Assembly: GCA_029891385.1 (NCBI GenBank)
Contig: CM057228.1
Coordinates: forward strand, 69,579,523-69,643,522
Length of the DNA stretch: 64,000 nt
Source: Erythroxylum novogranatense
Lineage: Eukaryota; Streptophyta; Magnoliopsida; Malpighiales; Erythroxylaceae
Direction: 5' to 3'
The translations under genes were made by a program, and so were the position numbers. Below, in pieces: positions 1 through 12,262 of the stretch; position 1 is the stretch's first letter; the number at the start of each line of letters is the position of its first letter. The notes below the pieces were generated by a model. The model saw nothing but the letters and a program-made list of their open reading frames with translations, did not search any database and was not told the DNA's origin.

Positions 1-700
1 GAGGTGGTGAGTACTTATCTGGAGAGTTCCAGCAATATTTAATTGACAATGGAATTGTTTCCAAAAAGTTAGCTCCTCGAACACCTCAACAGAATGGTAT
101 AGCAGAGAGGAAAAATAGAACTCTATTGGAAATGGTAAGATCAATTATGTCCTATGCTAGCCTTCCATAATCGTTATGAGGATATGCCAACAAATGGCAA
201 CATATCTTCTTAACTTTGATCCATCCAAATCGGTGCCTAAAACACCTAGGGAGTTGTGGACTAGCCGAGTGCCTTCATTGAGGCATTTGAGGACTTAGGG
301 CTGCCCAGCCCAAGTTCTAAAGCCTGAATCCACAAAGATGGAACCAAGGTCAGAAGTATGTTTATTTGTAGGATATCTTTTTGGAACTCAAGGGTACTAT
401 TTTTACAGTCCTTAGGAAAGGAAGGTATTTGTGTTGACAAATGCAACCTTCTTGGAGAAAGAGTTTGTGAGAAATCACAAAGAAAGAAGTGAAGTAGTAC
501 TAAAGGAGTTAGCTATTTCATCCAAACCAAGAGTTGTTTTGGATATGAAAGAACAAGATGTCGAAATGGATTTAAGAGTTGAATCAAAAATGCAACCTAA
601 ACATCAAGTTGTGCCTATACGTAGTGGGAGGGTTGTGAGACAGTCAGATAGGTATCTGGGTCTAAGAGAAGGCTTAATTGCCATCTCAGACTAAGAAGAA
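1..700 (+). pseudogene. copia-A integrase, C-terminal half, broken
   Basis: Frame 3 gives GGEYLSGEFQQYLIDNGIV, then PQQNGIAERKNRTLLEM at about 85-135. This is the second-Asp-to-Glu segment of a copia integrase core, and the catalytic Glu of the NGIAERKNRT motif is present. After about 168 the frame meets stops where a Trp is expected, then drifts through several frames. A last open stretch (431-694) is the linker before RT. Strand transfer activity is impossible in this state. Confidence 0.85.
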
Positions 701-1460
701 ATAGATCCCATTACGTATACACAGGCTATTAATGATGTTGATGCAGGAAAATGGCTTAAGGCGATGGAATCAAAAATAGATTGCATGTATACTAATGAAG
801 TCTGGGTCCTTGTAGATCTACCATCAGGTCTAAAAGTCATAGGGAGTAAATGGATCTACAAAAGGAAAAGAGGATCGGATGGAAAGGTAGAGACCTTTAA
901 AACTAGATTGGTAGCTAAAGGCTATACTCAAAAAGAGGGTATAGACTATGAGGAGACTTTTTCTCCGGTTTCCATGCTTAAGTCCATCAGGATTCTTTTG
1001 GCCATAACAGCCTATTTCGATTATGAAATATGACAAATGGATGTCAAGACCGCATTTCTTAATGGGGATCTTGAGGAGACCATTTATATGGCTCAACTAT
1101 AAGGATTCATTGAGCCAGGTAATGAGCATAAGGTTTGTAAGTCCCAAAGGTCCATTTATGGACTTAAGCAAGCATCTAGGTCTTGGAACATTAGGTTTGA
1201 TAAGGCTATCAAAACCTATGGGTTCATACAAAACCTAGATGAGCCTTGTGTTTATAAAAGAATACAAGAAGGTAAGGTTACTTTCCTAATCCTGTATGTT
1301 GATGACATTCTGCTCATTGGGAATGATGTGAGAATGCTATCTGCAGATAAAGGGATGGCTGAACGAACAGTTTTCGATGAAGGATTTAGGAGAGGCTAAC
1401 TAAGTTTTAGAGATCAAACTTATAAGGGATTGTAAGAACAAACAGATAACTTTCTCTCAA
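701..1460 (+). pseudogene. copia-A reverse transcriptase, broken
   Basis: The stretch 764-1033 encodes a typical copia RT amino end (IGSKWIYKRKRG, RLVAKGYTQKEGIDYEETF, MLKSIRILLAI). A TGA at about 1031 replaces the Trp expected before QMDVKTAFLNG, and a TAA interrupts the MAQL-GF segment near 1100. The motif SIYGLKQASRSWN and the catalytic LYVDDILLIGND (about 1295-1325) remain readable. Downstream, near 1340-1400, the usual WLN..FSMKDLGEA block is scrambled by indels. Confidence 0.9.
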
Positions 1461-2285
1461 TTAACCTACATTGAGAATATGCTCAAAAAGTTCGCCATAC
1501 AAGATTCCAAGAGGGGTTTCACTCCTACTAGACATGGAATCAAACTTTCAAAGGAACAAGCACCTAAAACCCAAGAGGAGGTTGAACGCATGCGTAACAT
1601 TCCGTATGCTTGGACAGTTTGAAGTTTGATGTATGCAATGCTTTGCACTAGACCGAATATCTGTTACGTAGTGGGACTGGTAAGCAGATTTCAGTCCAAT
1701 CTAGGAATGGAACATTGGACTACAGTTAATTGTATACTTAGGTATCTTCGTAGGATGAAAAACTTAATGTTTGTTTACTCAAGAAGTAATCTTATTCCAA
1801 CAGGATATACAGACTCTGATTTCCAATCAGATGTTGATTCAAGGAAATCAACTTCTGGTTCTATACTTACTTTAGGAGGTGGAGCGTTAGTTTGGAGGAG
1901 TGTCAAGTAATCTTGTATTGTTGATTCGACTAAGGAGGTTAAGTATGTTGCTGCTTGTGAAGCAGCAAAGGAAGCAGTCTAGCTCTGGAAGTTCCTAAAT
2001 GATTTGGAGGTAGTTCCAGAGGCAGAAAAAACCATGACACTTTATTGTGATAATAGTGGGGCAGTGGCTAATTATAAAAAACCTCGAACCACAAAGCTGC
2101 CAAACATATTGAGCGAAAGTATCATCTCATAAGGGAGATGATACAACGTTGAGAGGTGGATGTGGTAAAGATTCCCATAGAGCAAAACCTTGCTGATCCG
2201 TTCATAAAGATATTGACTCAAAAGAGCTTTGAGGGTCACCTAGAAGGGATAGGAATGAGGGATATGTCAAACTTGCTTTAGGGCA
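1461..2285 (+). pseudogene. copia-A RNase H domain, broken
   Basis: The region encodes MLKKFAIQDSKRG, then SLMYAMLCTRPNICYVVG (from about 1624), SGSILTLGGGALVWRS and TMTLYCDNSGAVANYKKPRT (about 2030-2090), all standard copia RNase H landmarks. Stops occur near 1620, 1909 and 1981. The end is marked by the polypurine tract just downstream. No active enzyme can be made. Confidence 0.88.
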
Positions 2286-2298
2286 AGTGGGAGATTTT
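2281..2298 (+). other. copia-A polypurine tract
   Basis: GGGCAAGTGGGAGATTT immediately precedes the TG of the 3' LTR. The same AAGTGG(G/A)AGATT motif precedes the 3' LTRs of copia-B and copia-C, which supports the call. Confidence 0.8.
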
Positions 2299-4099
2299 TG
2301 TAGTTATGTAAATATAGTGCCTTAGAAAGCAAGTGTATTTACATGTAACTTTATTTTCTTCAATTACAGTTTTGTAATGAAAATATTTATTATTAATAAA
2401 ACAAAACAGTTTGGTTTTATCTGTGTGAGCGTTATATATCTAGTCAAAAGGTACCAAGATTCTTTTGTAAGTAATATACATATACATAGAGATGTATAAG
2501 AAACATGTATATTATTAGAATTTGAATTAATTGATTCACAGTTGAATAATTAAGTTGGTCACTTGATTATGGTTTAGACTGTAGTGTTGCGATTTATCTC
2601 CATATAAGTAAAAGAGCTTACTTAAAGGGAATGATGGGTTTCATATCATGATAGTAGTAGACTATCAATAATGGCACTATTAAATGAATATGGAATCAAG
2701 TAAGTTTTCAAGAATAAAGAAGGTCGTTACTTTAATCTTAAAACATACAACTTAAGCATTCGCTTATTATGAACCATAATCTTGATGAGTAATGAACTCA
2801 TATATGTTTCATTATAATTCTTGATATGATTGAAATGAATTTTTACATAGTATTAATCCGGTGTCTGCATGTTGGAATTATTAATTGAAATATATATTAG
2901 GGAACATTCACTCAAATAAAGAGTTTATAGTGCTATCATCACTTCTAGATGTTTTAAGGAGATTTGGTGATTAAACTGGCGCCAGTAGGTTGATGAACTA
3001 GCTACCCATCAAGTGTTGACACCAAGATGAGATCTTGTGTGTTAATCACCATATAATTTAAAACGAGAGATCTAGGAGGAAAAACCAACGTAAGGGCCAA
3101 ACAGTAATTTTACCCTTTGTTGCGCGGATGACTATAATAAGATTCTAAATAGGGTTTGCAATTGGACATAAAATATGTATTATTATAATATTTAATAATT
3201 CAAGAGTTCAACTAATTATCTTTAGTGGGATGACATTCAGTTAATAAGCTAGAATTAATTCTAATGAGATTGAATTAATTCTAGGCTTATTGGAGCTTGA
3301 ATTATCAAAGTCCAATAAGATTCTCCACTTGGCTTTAAGAAAGGTTATCAAGCTAAGTAAGAAATATAAATGGAGGTTTTAGAAGCCCATAATTGAATGT
3401 TGGGCTTGGTCTAATTAATGGTTAATTAGAAGCCCAAATGTGCATTTAGAAATGGGCTAGATTTTGGTTTAATGTAATTAATTAGATTAATTATATTAAA
3501 ATAATTTTTTTTAAAAGGGAGAAGTAGCAATTTCAGTTTTGTTAGGTGAAATGTGAAGCTACACATTTGACATTAAAAATGCTAAATAAAGATGGTCTTT
3601 ATTATGGTTTATCATCATTAAATGGAGTTATGAACTTACCATTAAATGGTTTAATGGTTATCTTTTAATGTTAGCATGTAACCTATTTTGCATTCATTAT
3701 ATTAAAAATGAAAGATGGGCATTAGATGGACCATCTTCCTTCTTTCTTCTTGCCAAAACCGAAATTGGTTATTCAATTTTAGGTTATACTCTTTTCATAT
3801 AGCCATTTAAAGATAAATGAAGAGAGTCTCATTTATTGGCAATTTTATGATTGATTAATGCAAGAAGTGATGCATTGGATGCCTCTCTCTTCTTCCATTC
3901 ATGCATAACCGAAATTGGAGTGTAAAAAAGACATCTTTCATGTTCTTGGCACCTTCTCTCCTTTCATGCAAGGTAGAACCAAAAAACACCAATTGAAAGA
4001 GTTTCATTTTTGGTTCTTCTTCTTCTAAGAAAATCTCCTCCAAACATTTCTTCTGCTTTCCCACCAAAGGATTTTGTTAACCTAATTATCCTTGAAGAA
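2299..4099 (+). repeat. copia-A 3' LTR (5' portion)
   Basis: Begins TGTAGTTATG directly after the polypurine tract. The 1.8 kb before the interruption are non-coding and AT-rich. No second copy is in the window, so the true end cannot be set. It does not align obviously with the copia-B/C LTR and belongs to another family. The short open frame at 3855-4067 (minus) is not supported as a gene. At 4100 a family X LTR begins; the 5 bp before it are AAGAA. Confidence 0.75.
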
Positions 4100-4787
4100 T
4101 GTAACATCTCGTTACCTATGTGAGAGATTACTGATAAATTAGGAAACACATGTCATACTCATGCATGTATTCGTTGACAATTTTTGGGTATAATGTTTTA
4201 TACATGTGAATATATTGGGAAATGTGGTTTTTTTTATATGTTGAAAATTGATTTGGGGAGTGTATAAATTGATTTAGAATTTTTGGGAATCTTTGGAGAA
4301 ATTTTTAGAAATTGTAAGGTATTTTTGGACTAGGAAAATTACCAAGTGGCAAAGCAATTGTTAAATGGTAGTAGAACTTTTGTCCAATGGCAATAGAAAT
4401 TTTGAGAAATGACTTTAGGAAATATTGACAAGTGCCATTGGAAATTGGGAGATAATTAGAATAGAAATTGGACTTAGGTTATAAGAATTGGACATGTGGA
4501 AAGGGACATAAGTCACTTGTCAAACATGGCCTTAAGTCCACTACCTTGTTTAATTAAAAGCTTTTTCCCCCTTTTGTTTTGTCATTCACGATGCCTTTAT
4601 ATGAGAAGACTAAGATATTTTGTTCTCTTCCTCACTTTCGTAGCTCCTCTTCTCTTCCTCTCTTATTCTTCATTTTTGATCACCTTTCATGCTACTCTTT
4701 CATGCTTTCTCTTCCCTTCTTACCAAAAACCCCAACCTTTCAAGCTCTGGATGATGAAGATCGTGAGATGGTGAAGAAGTTAGGGAT

Positions 4788-4840
4788 TGTTGGATCCCGT
4801 TTCCGGAACCCAACTGCATATGCTTAACACTATCACTCTT
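4788..4840 (-). repeat. Y-minus 3' LTR terminal stub
   Basis: On the minus strand this stub ends GTTGGGTTCCGGAAACGGG plus ATCCAACA. It is homologous to the end of the adjacent LTR (TGTTAAGTTTAAGCAGTTGGG at 4857-4910). The internal domain and nearly all of the 3' LTR are missing, while the outer TSD is intact. Confidence 0.65.
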
Positions 4841-4852
4841 GCTCTGATACCA
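4841..4852 (-). other. Primer binding site of Y-minus (initiator Met tRNA)
   Basis: The minus strand reads TGGTATCAGAGC, the standard plant retrotransposon PBS for initiator tRNA-Met, four bases inside the LTR end at 4857. Confidence 0.8.
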
Positions 4853-6157
4853 TAAATGTTGTATCCGAGACCCAACTGCTTAAACTTAACACTCGTAACC
4901 CTACTGCTTAAACTTAACATGATCACTCTTAAATCGAATCCGAAACGGAACGAAAAGCAATGAATCAGATCATATAGCGAATTAAAGCGATGCAAACACA
5001 TGAATCGGAAATGAAATCGAATAACATAAATATGAGCCTTAAATGTTGGGACCCAATCCGAGACCGGATCCCAACCAGAAAGCGGAAAGCAGAAGAGACG
5101 AAAAAATAGAGCGAAATGCAAATATGAGTCAGATCATATAGCGAAGCGAATACGAATCACATTATCGAATAACAAAATGGGAAATAAATACAGATCGGAT
5201 TGAAGCAAATAAAACTGAAACTGACATCTGATACGAATATCTTAATCATAGTGTTGGAAAAACTTGGACTAACCAATCCGAAAATGGTAATTTTTTTCCC
5301 TTTCTTTCATCATTTTATCCATCTTATTCAAAATCAATCAAATAATTTCCACTTTTTGGAAATTTTTCCTCATACAAATCTCAATCCTTAATCGCGCTTT
5401 TCTTAATTATGTGATAACTCAATATCTGCATAACGAAACATGTTCTTATCCTTTTTTTCATTTCTTACCATAGCAATTTCACACTCATGCCAATAAACCT
5501 ATAACTATATACATTAATACACTTATCCATATGCTACTCTACAAAATCGGGCAGCATAACAGCTGCACACGAACAAAACCCAAACCTGCAAGGTATAAAA
5601 CTCACTTCTATAAAGTCCAGACAATTACACATACATCAAAATTCACCGGACCCCCCGTTCGGGATCTCAGCATAAATGCAAACCTAAATTCTAAACCACT
5701 TCAAGTCGTTTTTCATATTCAATTCATATTCATCACATTTAAAACTCATATACAATTCCCATTAACCCAAATACAAATTAATACTTCCATCAAACCCAAA
5801 ACCAATCATATTTATAAGTCATCACAATTCATATCCCATCATCAAACACATTCATCCATATCCATAGATATATATCCCAATTACATTCATAATTCAAATC
5901 AAATTGTATACAAAACCCAAAATGCACCATCCATAGCCAATACATTTCCAATTCCATAATTCAAGTTCTTATACAATATCATAATCCAATATACATCATG
6001 AACTAAATGCTTACAATACTCTAATGGCATTCCAAGCCATATACCTTTTCCAATAATCATAAATCAAATACACAAAGTACAAAAACATGCACAAATACTG
6101 ATGTCCTGACGTCTTTCATTCGATCTCTTGCTTGAATACCTGGAGATGGGGATGAAA

Positions 6158-6170
6158 GGGGGGGGGGGGG
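6158..6170. repeat. 13-bp poly(G) run
   Basis: Uninterrupted G13 in the Y-minus LTR. Length is likely unreliable in an assembly. Confidence 0.9.
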
Positions 6171-6493
6171 TGAGCTCGGAAGCTCGTGGATAACATGTTT
6201 ATGAATCAAAAGATAAGCAAAACATTTTCAAACCTTATTTTAGTTGATCGAAAACATCGAAGATTCATTTCCCAAAAACTTCTTAATTTCAAAATCTTTC
6301 ATAAACATTTACAAACAGCTTTCAAAACTATCATCGTTGAAAATCCCAAATTTCTCATTTGTCGAAAATCCAAACCTTTTTGCAATTTATGAATATAATC
6401 GAAACACATGGAATACATCACATATAAATGCACCACATTCTACACAAAGAAAAACATATAACACATTAATCGATTTGGGTCGGTCTATAAAAC

Positions 6494-6586
6494 AGGACGT
6501 ACTACACATTCCCGCAAAGCGGTCCTGTGTAGCCGTGAACAGGACGACTACACTTTTTCGCATAGCGGTCCAGTGTAGCCGTGAAC
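6494..6586. repeat. 47-bp tandem duplication in the Y-minus LTR
   Basis: Two units, 6494-6540 and 6541-6586, each starting AGGACG and ending GTGTAGCCGTGAAC, with a local dyad (AGGAC / GTCCT). They lie a few hundred nt upstream of the acceptor-like site on the minus strand, where X and E also have 41-47 bp repeats. Confidence 0.6.
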
Positions 6587-7603
6587 GAAGTCTGAAATCG
6601 GAGCTCCTATGCCACTAGCGGGTAGCCAGGCGAAGGCTTTTAAAAATGAGACCAGTGCACTGACTCCACATGAGGGACCTAACCAAACCCATATAACACA
6701 TATTCATGCTTGAAAAATCCTATTGCTCGAAGGCATATTTTGAAACTGAACTTTTCATGTCACCTCAAATTCAATGCAATATCGATCATTCACAATATCA
6801 CGCAAGTTACAAACAAACGCTCATATAGAAATTCTCAATTTTTTCCTAACAAGGAATGCACACTTTATAACCTTTCAAAAACATTCATACATCATATCAC
6901 ACTAATTCACATAACAATGAACTCAATGAATATTTCATCTCTATCAATTTACTCAAAAATCCATTGAATAAACAATTCAAGTCATTTATGGAAAATTGTT
7001 CGAACCATTGTAGAATTTTTCGTAAATCATTTGGAAACAATGACTTTAACAATTTATAAATCATTTTAAAAACAATTAGTTCAATCATTTGTAAAAAATA
7101 GCTTATAAAACCAACACTTATAATTAGCTCATAATTTGAAAAATAAACACATTACCCACCTCTTATCCATGCTTGGAGCTTGTTCCAATCTTCAAGTCTC
7201 CTAAGCCTCTCCTCAATTTTTCTCATTCAAGACAAAAGCCCTAAATCATAAACATCCACAATTGATTTAATTCAACTATGAAAACTCTAAAATTGGCTTG
7301 AGAATCCACAAGCCCATACCAAACTTAAGTCAAATCAACCCAAAAACTCACTAAAACTCAAAGATCAAAACTTAGCTCTTACCTTAACCTTCTCCATTTT
7401 CGAATTTCTCCTTGCTCGGAAGGAAGCTCTTGACTTCTTCCATCCTTTCCTTCATAAATCAATGAAAAACCATGCTTGAATCCCTAAAAAATCTGAAACC
7501 CTAGCCATTCTCCTTCTTCCTCCACCGAAATTCCTCCTTTCTCTCTTCTTTCTTTCCTTTCTCTAAATTTTCGTAGGTCTCCTCTAAAAAAACGACCACT
7601 CAT

Positions 7604-7613
7604 CCCTTTTATA
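7604..7613 (-). promoter_or_regulatory. Candidate TATA box of the Y-minus LTR
   Basis: Minus strand reads TATAAAAGGG. It lies about 225 nt upstream of the donor-like site at 7382, the same layout as in gypsy-E and LTR2. Inference from motif and spacing only. Confidence 0.45.
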
Positions 7614-8616
7614 GTGCCAAGTCACTAATTGAAGGACAATTGACCCTTTTGTCCCTCCACCAATGCCTTAAAACAAACCCCTTTAAGTGGACTTCCCAAT
7701 ATGCTCCTGAACTTTACTTTAAGTCATGCTTACTTTTGGACAATTATTCTCACATCAAAATGAAGGAATTTACTAAAACTTCCTTCTAGAGAATTGTTAC
7801 TTATTGTCTTAATTTCGTAATGCCACAAAAATCATCCAATTTGGAGCACTACATCAAAAGTTATAGTCCAAACATGTCGGACATATCATTATACCAACAC
7901 ATTTTCTAGAAATTCAATTCCTTCCACAAATTGGCATTCTTAAAGGCTAAATTGAAATTTTATTTCTTCATATGACTTGTAGCCCCATGTCTTAATTTTA
8001 TTTTTCCTTAAGCATCGCTTCAATCGGATCTCCACAGATCCCGAATTTCTCAAAATACAAAACCATATTCAGAAAATTATCTAACTCACTTTGATTCAAC
8101 CAATATTGCTCAATTAAGGCTCTAAAATTCATAATTTTCCATAAAAATGAAATTCATTGTCTTAGTAATCCAACGCTTTAAGAACCAAGTCAATCGGATG
8201 TTGGACAGGAAAGATATAAGCAAATTATTTGATAAGGTCGGGTGAGGAAGGAAAAATAGCAAGATCAGAATGAAACAAATCGTTCCGATTATCATAAGAT
8301 TCAATCAAACTCTTTCAATTCAACTCCAATTGATACAAAATTTCATGGAGAGAAGGATACATGTCTTAGTAATTCATTTCTTCAAGAATCACCTCAATCC
8401 GAGGTCGGATGAGTGAGTTATGATCAAAATAATTTAACATGTTCAAACCCTAAATCAATTTGAAACTCTTTTGGCGCAAACACCATAACTTTCAATATAG
8501 AAATCAGATTGATTTCATTCTTAGACCATTAGAAAGTAGACTGCTAGATATACAACTCTTATGAAGACCACAAAATCAAAATCGGCCTCCAAAAGTGTCA
8601 AAAATCGCGATGTTCA

Positions 8617-8760
8617 CAGGCTGACAACGGACATTCACGGTCCAAAATGCACCAAACCATCCGAGTAAGTCCGTTTAACGGACATCCATGTCCTTCTAAC
8701 GAACATACAGCAAAGGGTCCTTTTGAACCGAGAAGGTCCATTTAATGGACTCCTATATCC
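8617..8760. repeat. Cluster of imperfect palindromes in the Y-minus U3
   Basis: Repeated variants of TCCGTTTAACGGACAT and GGTCCATTTAATGGAC, roughly 40 bp apart, within otherwise AT-rich U3. No recognised protein site was identified. Confidence 0.6.
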
Positions 8761-10359
8761 GTTTAACAGACATGCATTTTTCAAAACCTCTTCAACCCTT
8801 TCCAAATTTTCTCACATCCAAACTAACATCATATACACTTATAATCTTCACATATTCACTTATTCACAAGCCTAAACACTTCATAACAATCCAAACAACA
8901 AAATCAATTCACAATCTTCTCAAAACTCAACTAATTTGCTTCTTCAAAAGCACAAATCTCAAACATTCATCAAATCTGTTACTAACATCAATCTTATATA
9001 ACATCATAACTTGTATTAACTATAACTCTTAATTTCGATCTCGAAAACTTGCATATGTAGTCTCGTTGGAAAGATAAAAGAACAAGCTACAACTTCAAAG
9101 AAGGCAACTTTGGCCAATTCTATTTCAATCATTCCCTAATTTCCCTCGAATCAGCATACACATTTTTATCCACATGCAAAACTCAACATTCATGCCAACC
9201 TCACTTTCTTAATTACACAACATTTATAACAATTCAACTATCATTTGGAACTTATCCAAATCTCAGCCTTAATTCATATGATTTCTTACATTTAATAGCA
9301 TTATGTCATTCACCAAGTTCCCCTCTTACTTTTGCATATGATCTCACATATATCACCATAGTTCTTACCTAAGGTTCCTCAACTCACCATCCATACATAA
9401 TTCACATTCCAATATCATAATCATCTATAACAAAAATCACATACCAAACACTCTTTTGATTTCATTTATTATTTCTAAATTTTCACTCAAAGATCGGGGT
9501 CCAACAGGGATTTTGAGTTTCTTGAAGATTTTGAAGAATTAGAAGCTAAATTAGGTAAGAATTTTGTCTAATATCATGGATTTTGTAGTTGATTAAATCA
9601 TTTATGATGTTATTTAAAGTTAATTGCATGGAAATTTTGTTTGGTGTATATGGGTATGTATCTTGCTTGTTTGATTGACGATTGATGAGGTAGAATTTGA
9701 GAAATATAATTTAGAGATGATTTAGATGGTTTGGAAGTTAATTGATGTTGTAGATGAGTGTAGAAAATGATGGATGATGGAGTGTGTGTTGTTGCTATTT
9801 TGTGGACTAATGTTCAAGGAGAGGCTTTGATTTAGTTATGGTTAATATATTGAGTAAATTGAGTGGTGGTTGGTGTAGAAATGGTATGGAAGAGATAGGA
9901 AGGTGTTAGGTTGAAAATCTGGAAATTTGATTTGAGCATGTTTCAATGATTGGGACATAACTTCTTCTATGGTTATGCAATTGAGATGTGTTTTAGCTTG
10001 AATTAAACGAAAGGTGTTTGGCTATATTTCTTGTGAAGGAAGTGTTGTTCAATTTTGGCCTGAAGAGTTCCAAATTTTGACTTGAATGAAGTAATGTGTG
10101 TAGGGATGAATAGTAACTCTAAAATTGCATTTTGATGATATGAAACTTTGGGAATTTTTCTAGGTTGATTTGGACTGATTTTGCTAAATTGGTCTTCAGT
10201 AAAGTTGTAACTTTTCTTGATAACTTTCTATCACCATAAAGTGTGTCAGTTTTCGATATTGAAGGTGATAGTTTTGAGTGATTGAAATGTGGATATGGTT
10301 TAGGTGATATTTAACAATATTCAACAGGACAACCACAATCATGTGGGATTTTGACCTAG

Positions 10360-10640
10360 TTAGAGGTAGACTTTACTTCTATGTTCTTCATAAGAATTGT
10401 AGAATGTGTTCTGATCTTTCCATTGATATAAAGCATGGATTTTTTGGACAATGGGATAGGAAGTTATGATGTTTAGAAGATTGTGGTATTGTTTAGGATG
10501 ACATTTAATAGGCAATAACTTTGATTGAGATTTTGACTCCCTTAGAGATAGAATTGGTTTTCTAGTCTTTCATGGACATTGTATAGCTTTCTTTGATCTT
10601 TCCACTGATACCTAATTTGTCAAATTTGGACTCTTGAGTG
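10360..10640 (+). repeat. Family X 182-bp repeat, two units (LTR0)
   Basis: Two degenerate units sharing GATTTTGAC..TTAGAG, TCTGATCTTTCCATTGATA and GTTATG landmarks. Homologous arrays occur in LTR1 (28109-28620) and LTR2 (51270-51740). Confidence 0.6.
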
Positions 10641-10711
10641 AAAAGTTATGCATTTTAGAAATTCAGATGAAGAAGAGAGGAAAACAAAAAGAAAAAAAAG
10701 GATATAGAAAA

Positions 10712-10820
10712 TCGCAGCTTCGCCGCCGCGACAACGTCGCGTGGCGAGGCGGCTCGAAAAAGAGCCACCTCGCAAACGCTAGCCGTCGCGATGCGGCGCG
10801 GCTCGCCGGCTCGCCTGCCC
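10712..10820. repeat. CpG-dense palindromic block in LTR0
   Basis: About 110 bp built from CGCCGCCGCGAC, GTCGCGTGGCGAGG and CCGTCGCGATGCGG-type words in an AT-rich LTR. The flanks match LTR1 but the core does not. Open frames through it (10634-10843 +, 10779-10964 -) are not supported as genes. Confidence 0.75.
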
Positions 10821-12262
10821 TTCCTCCACTCTTTTGCTTATAACTTGTCTATCCGACCTCCGATTGACTCGGTTTTGAAGCATTGGATTCATAAGACACC
10901 CCTCTACCTCTCTATAAGAATTTCTAGATTTTGAGATTAAATTGAAAAAGATGGATTGAATCAAAGTAAGAGGCCCAATTTATAAGAGTATGAGGTGATT
11001 ATTTTCTGAACATACTTCAATGTTTTAGTAATATATTGACCTATGGAGATCCAAATTGAGTAATTTTGGTGTCTATGGATTCTAAAACATAAGGGAACAT
11101 TTTTGTTAAAGAGAGGTCATCTAGGTTATCTTATGTTGATTGTCTTATTGATCGGGAACAGTAGACCTGAAAGTGGGTATTTTAGAAAAATTGAAATAAT
11201 TTTATGAGCAATAAATTGCGAGTTTAATGGTTTTAGTGCAGCTTAAACCTAAGAATAAATGAGTTTTGAGATGGAAATTGGGTATAGTGCATTGTTTTTG
11301 GATAAGAATAATCCAAAAATGGATAAGGTATATCTTCCAAATTTCTTGACCAAATTGAGTGATTTTTGTGTCAATAGAAACATAGGACATTGTGAAACAC
11401 TTTCATAGAAGAGATTAGGACCAAATTACATCAATTTTACTTTGTGAATTGAATGTGAACAACAGACCCGAAGGTCTGGAATTTTAGAGAATTTATAAGA
11501 AGTATTGAGAGTTTTGATAAGGTGTGATCATGTAATGTTGGAATAACATTAATGAGTGAATTATTGGCATTAAAAGTACTAAATACATGTGTTTAGTGGA
11601 GATGAAATGGTCCATACAATTAAAGTTGTGATTTAAAAAGAGAAGTAAAGTGTATCTAGTGAAAATAACTAGTAATTAAGTTATAAAATGGTAAATTGGA
11701 TAAGATGTGAAATTTGATAATATTCCCATAATTATCATTAGGTATGCATTGTACACAGTCCATATACATATTTGTGCATAAATAAATGCTATAATTGTGC
11801 AAAGTTATTAATGTGTGTGTGCAATGTGTGTATTGCATAATTGTGATGTGCAGGCTAAATGTTCGCTTTCAGACGTTTCCAAATCTTGGAAGCAATTGCT
11901 AATCTAGAGTATACAGTGAGTAGACCGAGATGGTCTCACTTTATTGTTTGCTTTGTTTCATTTTTGTATTAATTGACTACTGAATGTGATTGACTATGTT
12001 GGTTACTGGACAGGAGGTCCGATGATTATGATGTTGATTAGATATTGAAGTGCTACTTGAATGTGAATTGGATGAACTTTGTGTACTTACTGTGATTATT
12101 AAATGTGTTATGAATGTGCATTTGAGTATGATTGAAGGTGTGAATTCTCAACTCTAATGTTGAATGCCGGACTAAGGTCCGATGATATGAGAAAGTGATT
12201 GAATGGCATATGCAAATGTGAGTGATGCATTCCATTGCATGAATGCATAAAATATAATGGCA

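Larger units (their letters stand above)
1..4099 (+). mobile_element. copia-A: decayed Ty1/copia element, 3' part only
   Basis: The window opens inside the integrase of a Ty1/copia element and runs through RT, RNase H, a polypurine tract and the start of the 3' LTR. The domain order IN-RT-RH identifies copia rather than gypsy. The 5' half lies outside the window. The LTR is interrupted at 4100 by a family X LTR, so its end is not visible. Stops and frameshifts occur in every domain, making this the most decayed element here and the oldest layer of the stack. Confidence 0.9.
6140..7382 (-). other. Putative LTR-contained intron, Y-minus
   Basis: Donor-like AAG|GTAAGAGC at 7382 and acceptor-like CCCCATCTCCAG|GTATTC at 6140 on the minus strand, 1243 nt. 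The arrangement matches candidate introns in families X, Y-plus and E. No transcript evidence is available. Confidence 0.4.
4788..9506 (-). mobile_element. Y-minus: family Y element reduced to one LTR, a PBS and a 3' stub
   Basis: Flanked by 5-bp direct repeats GGGAT (4783-4787 and 9507-9511). The outer ends are TGTTGGATCCCG and CGGGGTCCAACA, an inverted terminal pair. The + strand of the left part resembles the reverse complement of the right end of Y-plus (23700-27818), so it reads on the minus strand. It holds no coding domains. Unlike a clean solo LTR, it keeps a primer binding site and a ~50-bp second LTR end (separate entries). Confidence 0.85.
4857..9506 (-). repeat. Y-minus 5' LTR (about 4.65 kb)
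   Basis: Read on the minus strand it starts TGTTGGACCCCG at 9506 and ends at 4857, next to the primer binding site. Minus-strand landmarks in order are a palindrome cluster at 8617-8760, a TATAAAAGGG box at about 7613-7604, a donor-like GT at 7382-7381 and an acceptor-like AG at 6141-6140. The rest is AT-rich non-coding sequence. Open frames such as 5531-5959 (+) have no recognisable domain and biased low-complexity composition. Confidence 0.75.

Noticed and set aside
4496..4827. Possible small host gene with a hydrophobic N-terminus
   Set aside because: Sits inside family X LTR0 and spans the Y-minus insertion junction at 4788; equivalent positions in LTR1 and LTR2 are not coding.
5531..5959. 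142-codon open frame (+)
   Set aside because: Lies antisense in the Y-minus LTR, Asn/Ile/Thr/His-rich from AT-rich sequence, with no recognisable domain.
6158..6170. G-quadruplex signal
   Set aside because: A single G13 run without spaced G-tracts; more likely a homopolymer, possibly of uncertain length in the assembly.
10634..10964. Small frames across the LTR0 GC-rich block
   Set aside because: Explained by local base composition inside a non-coding LTR.
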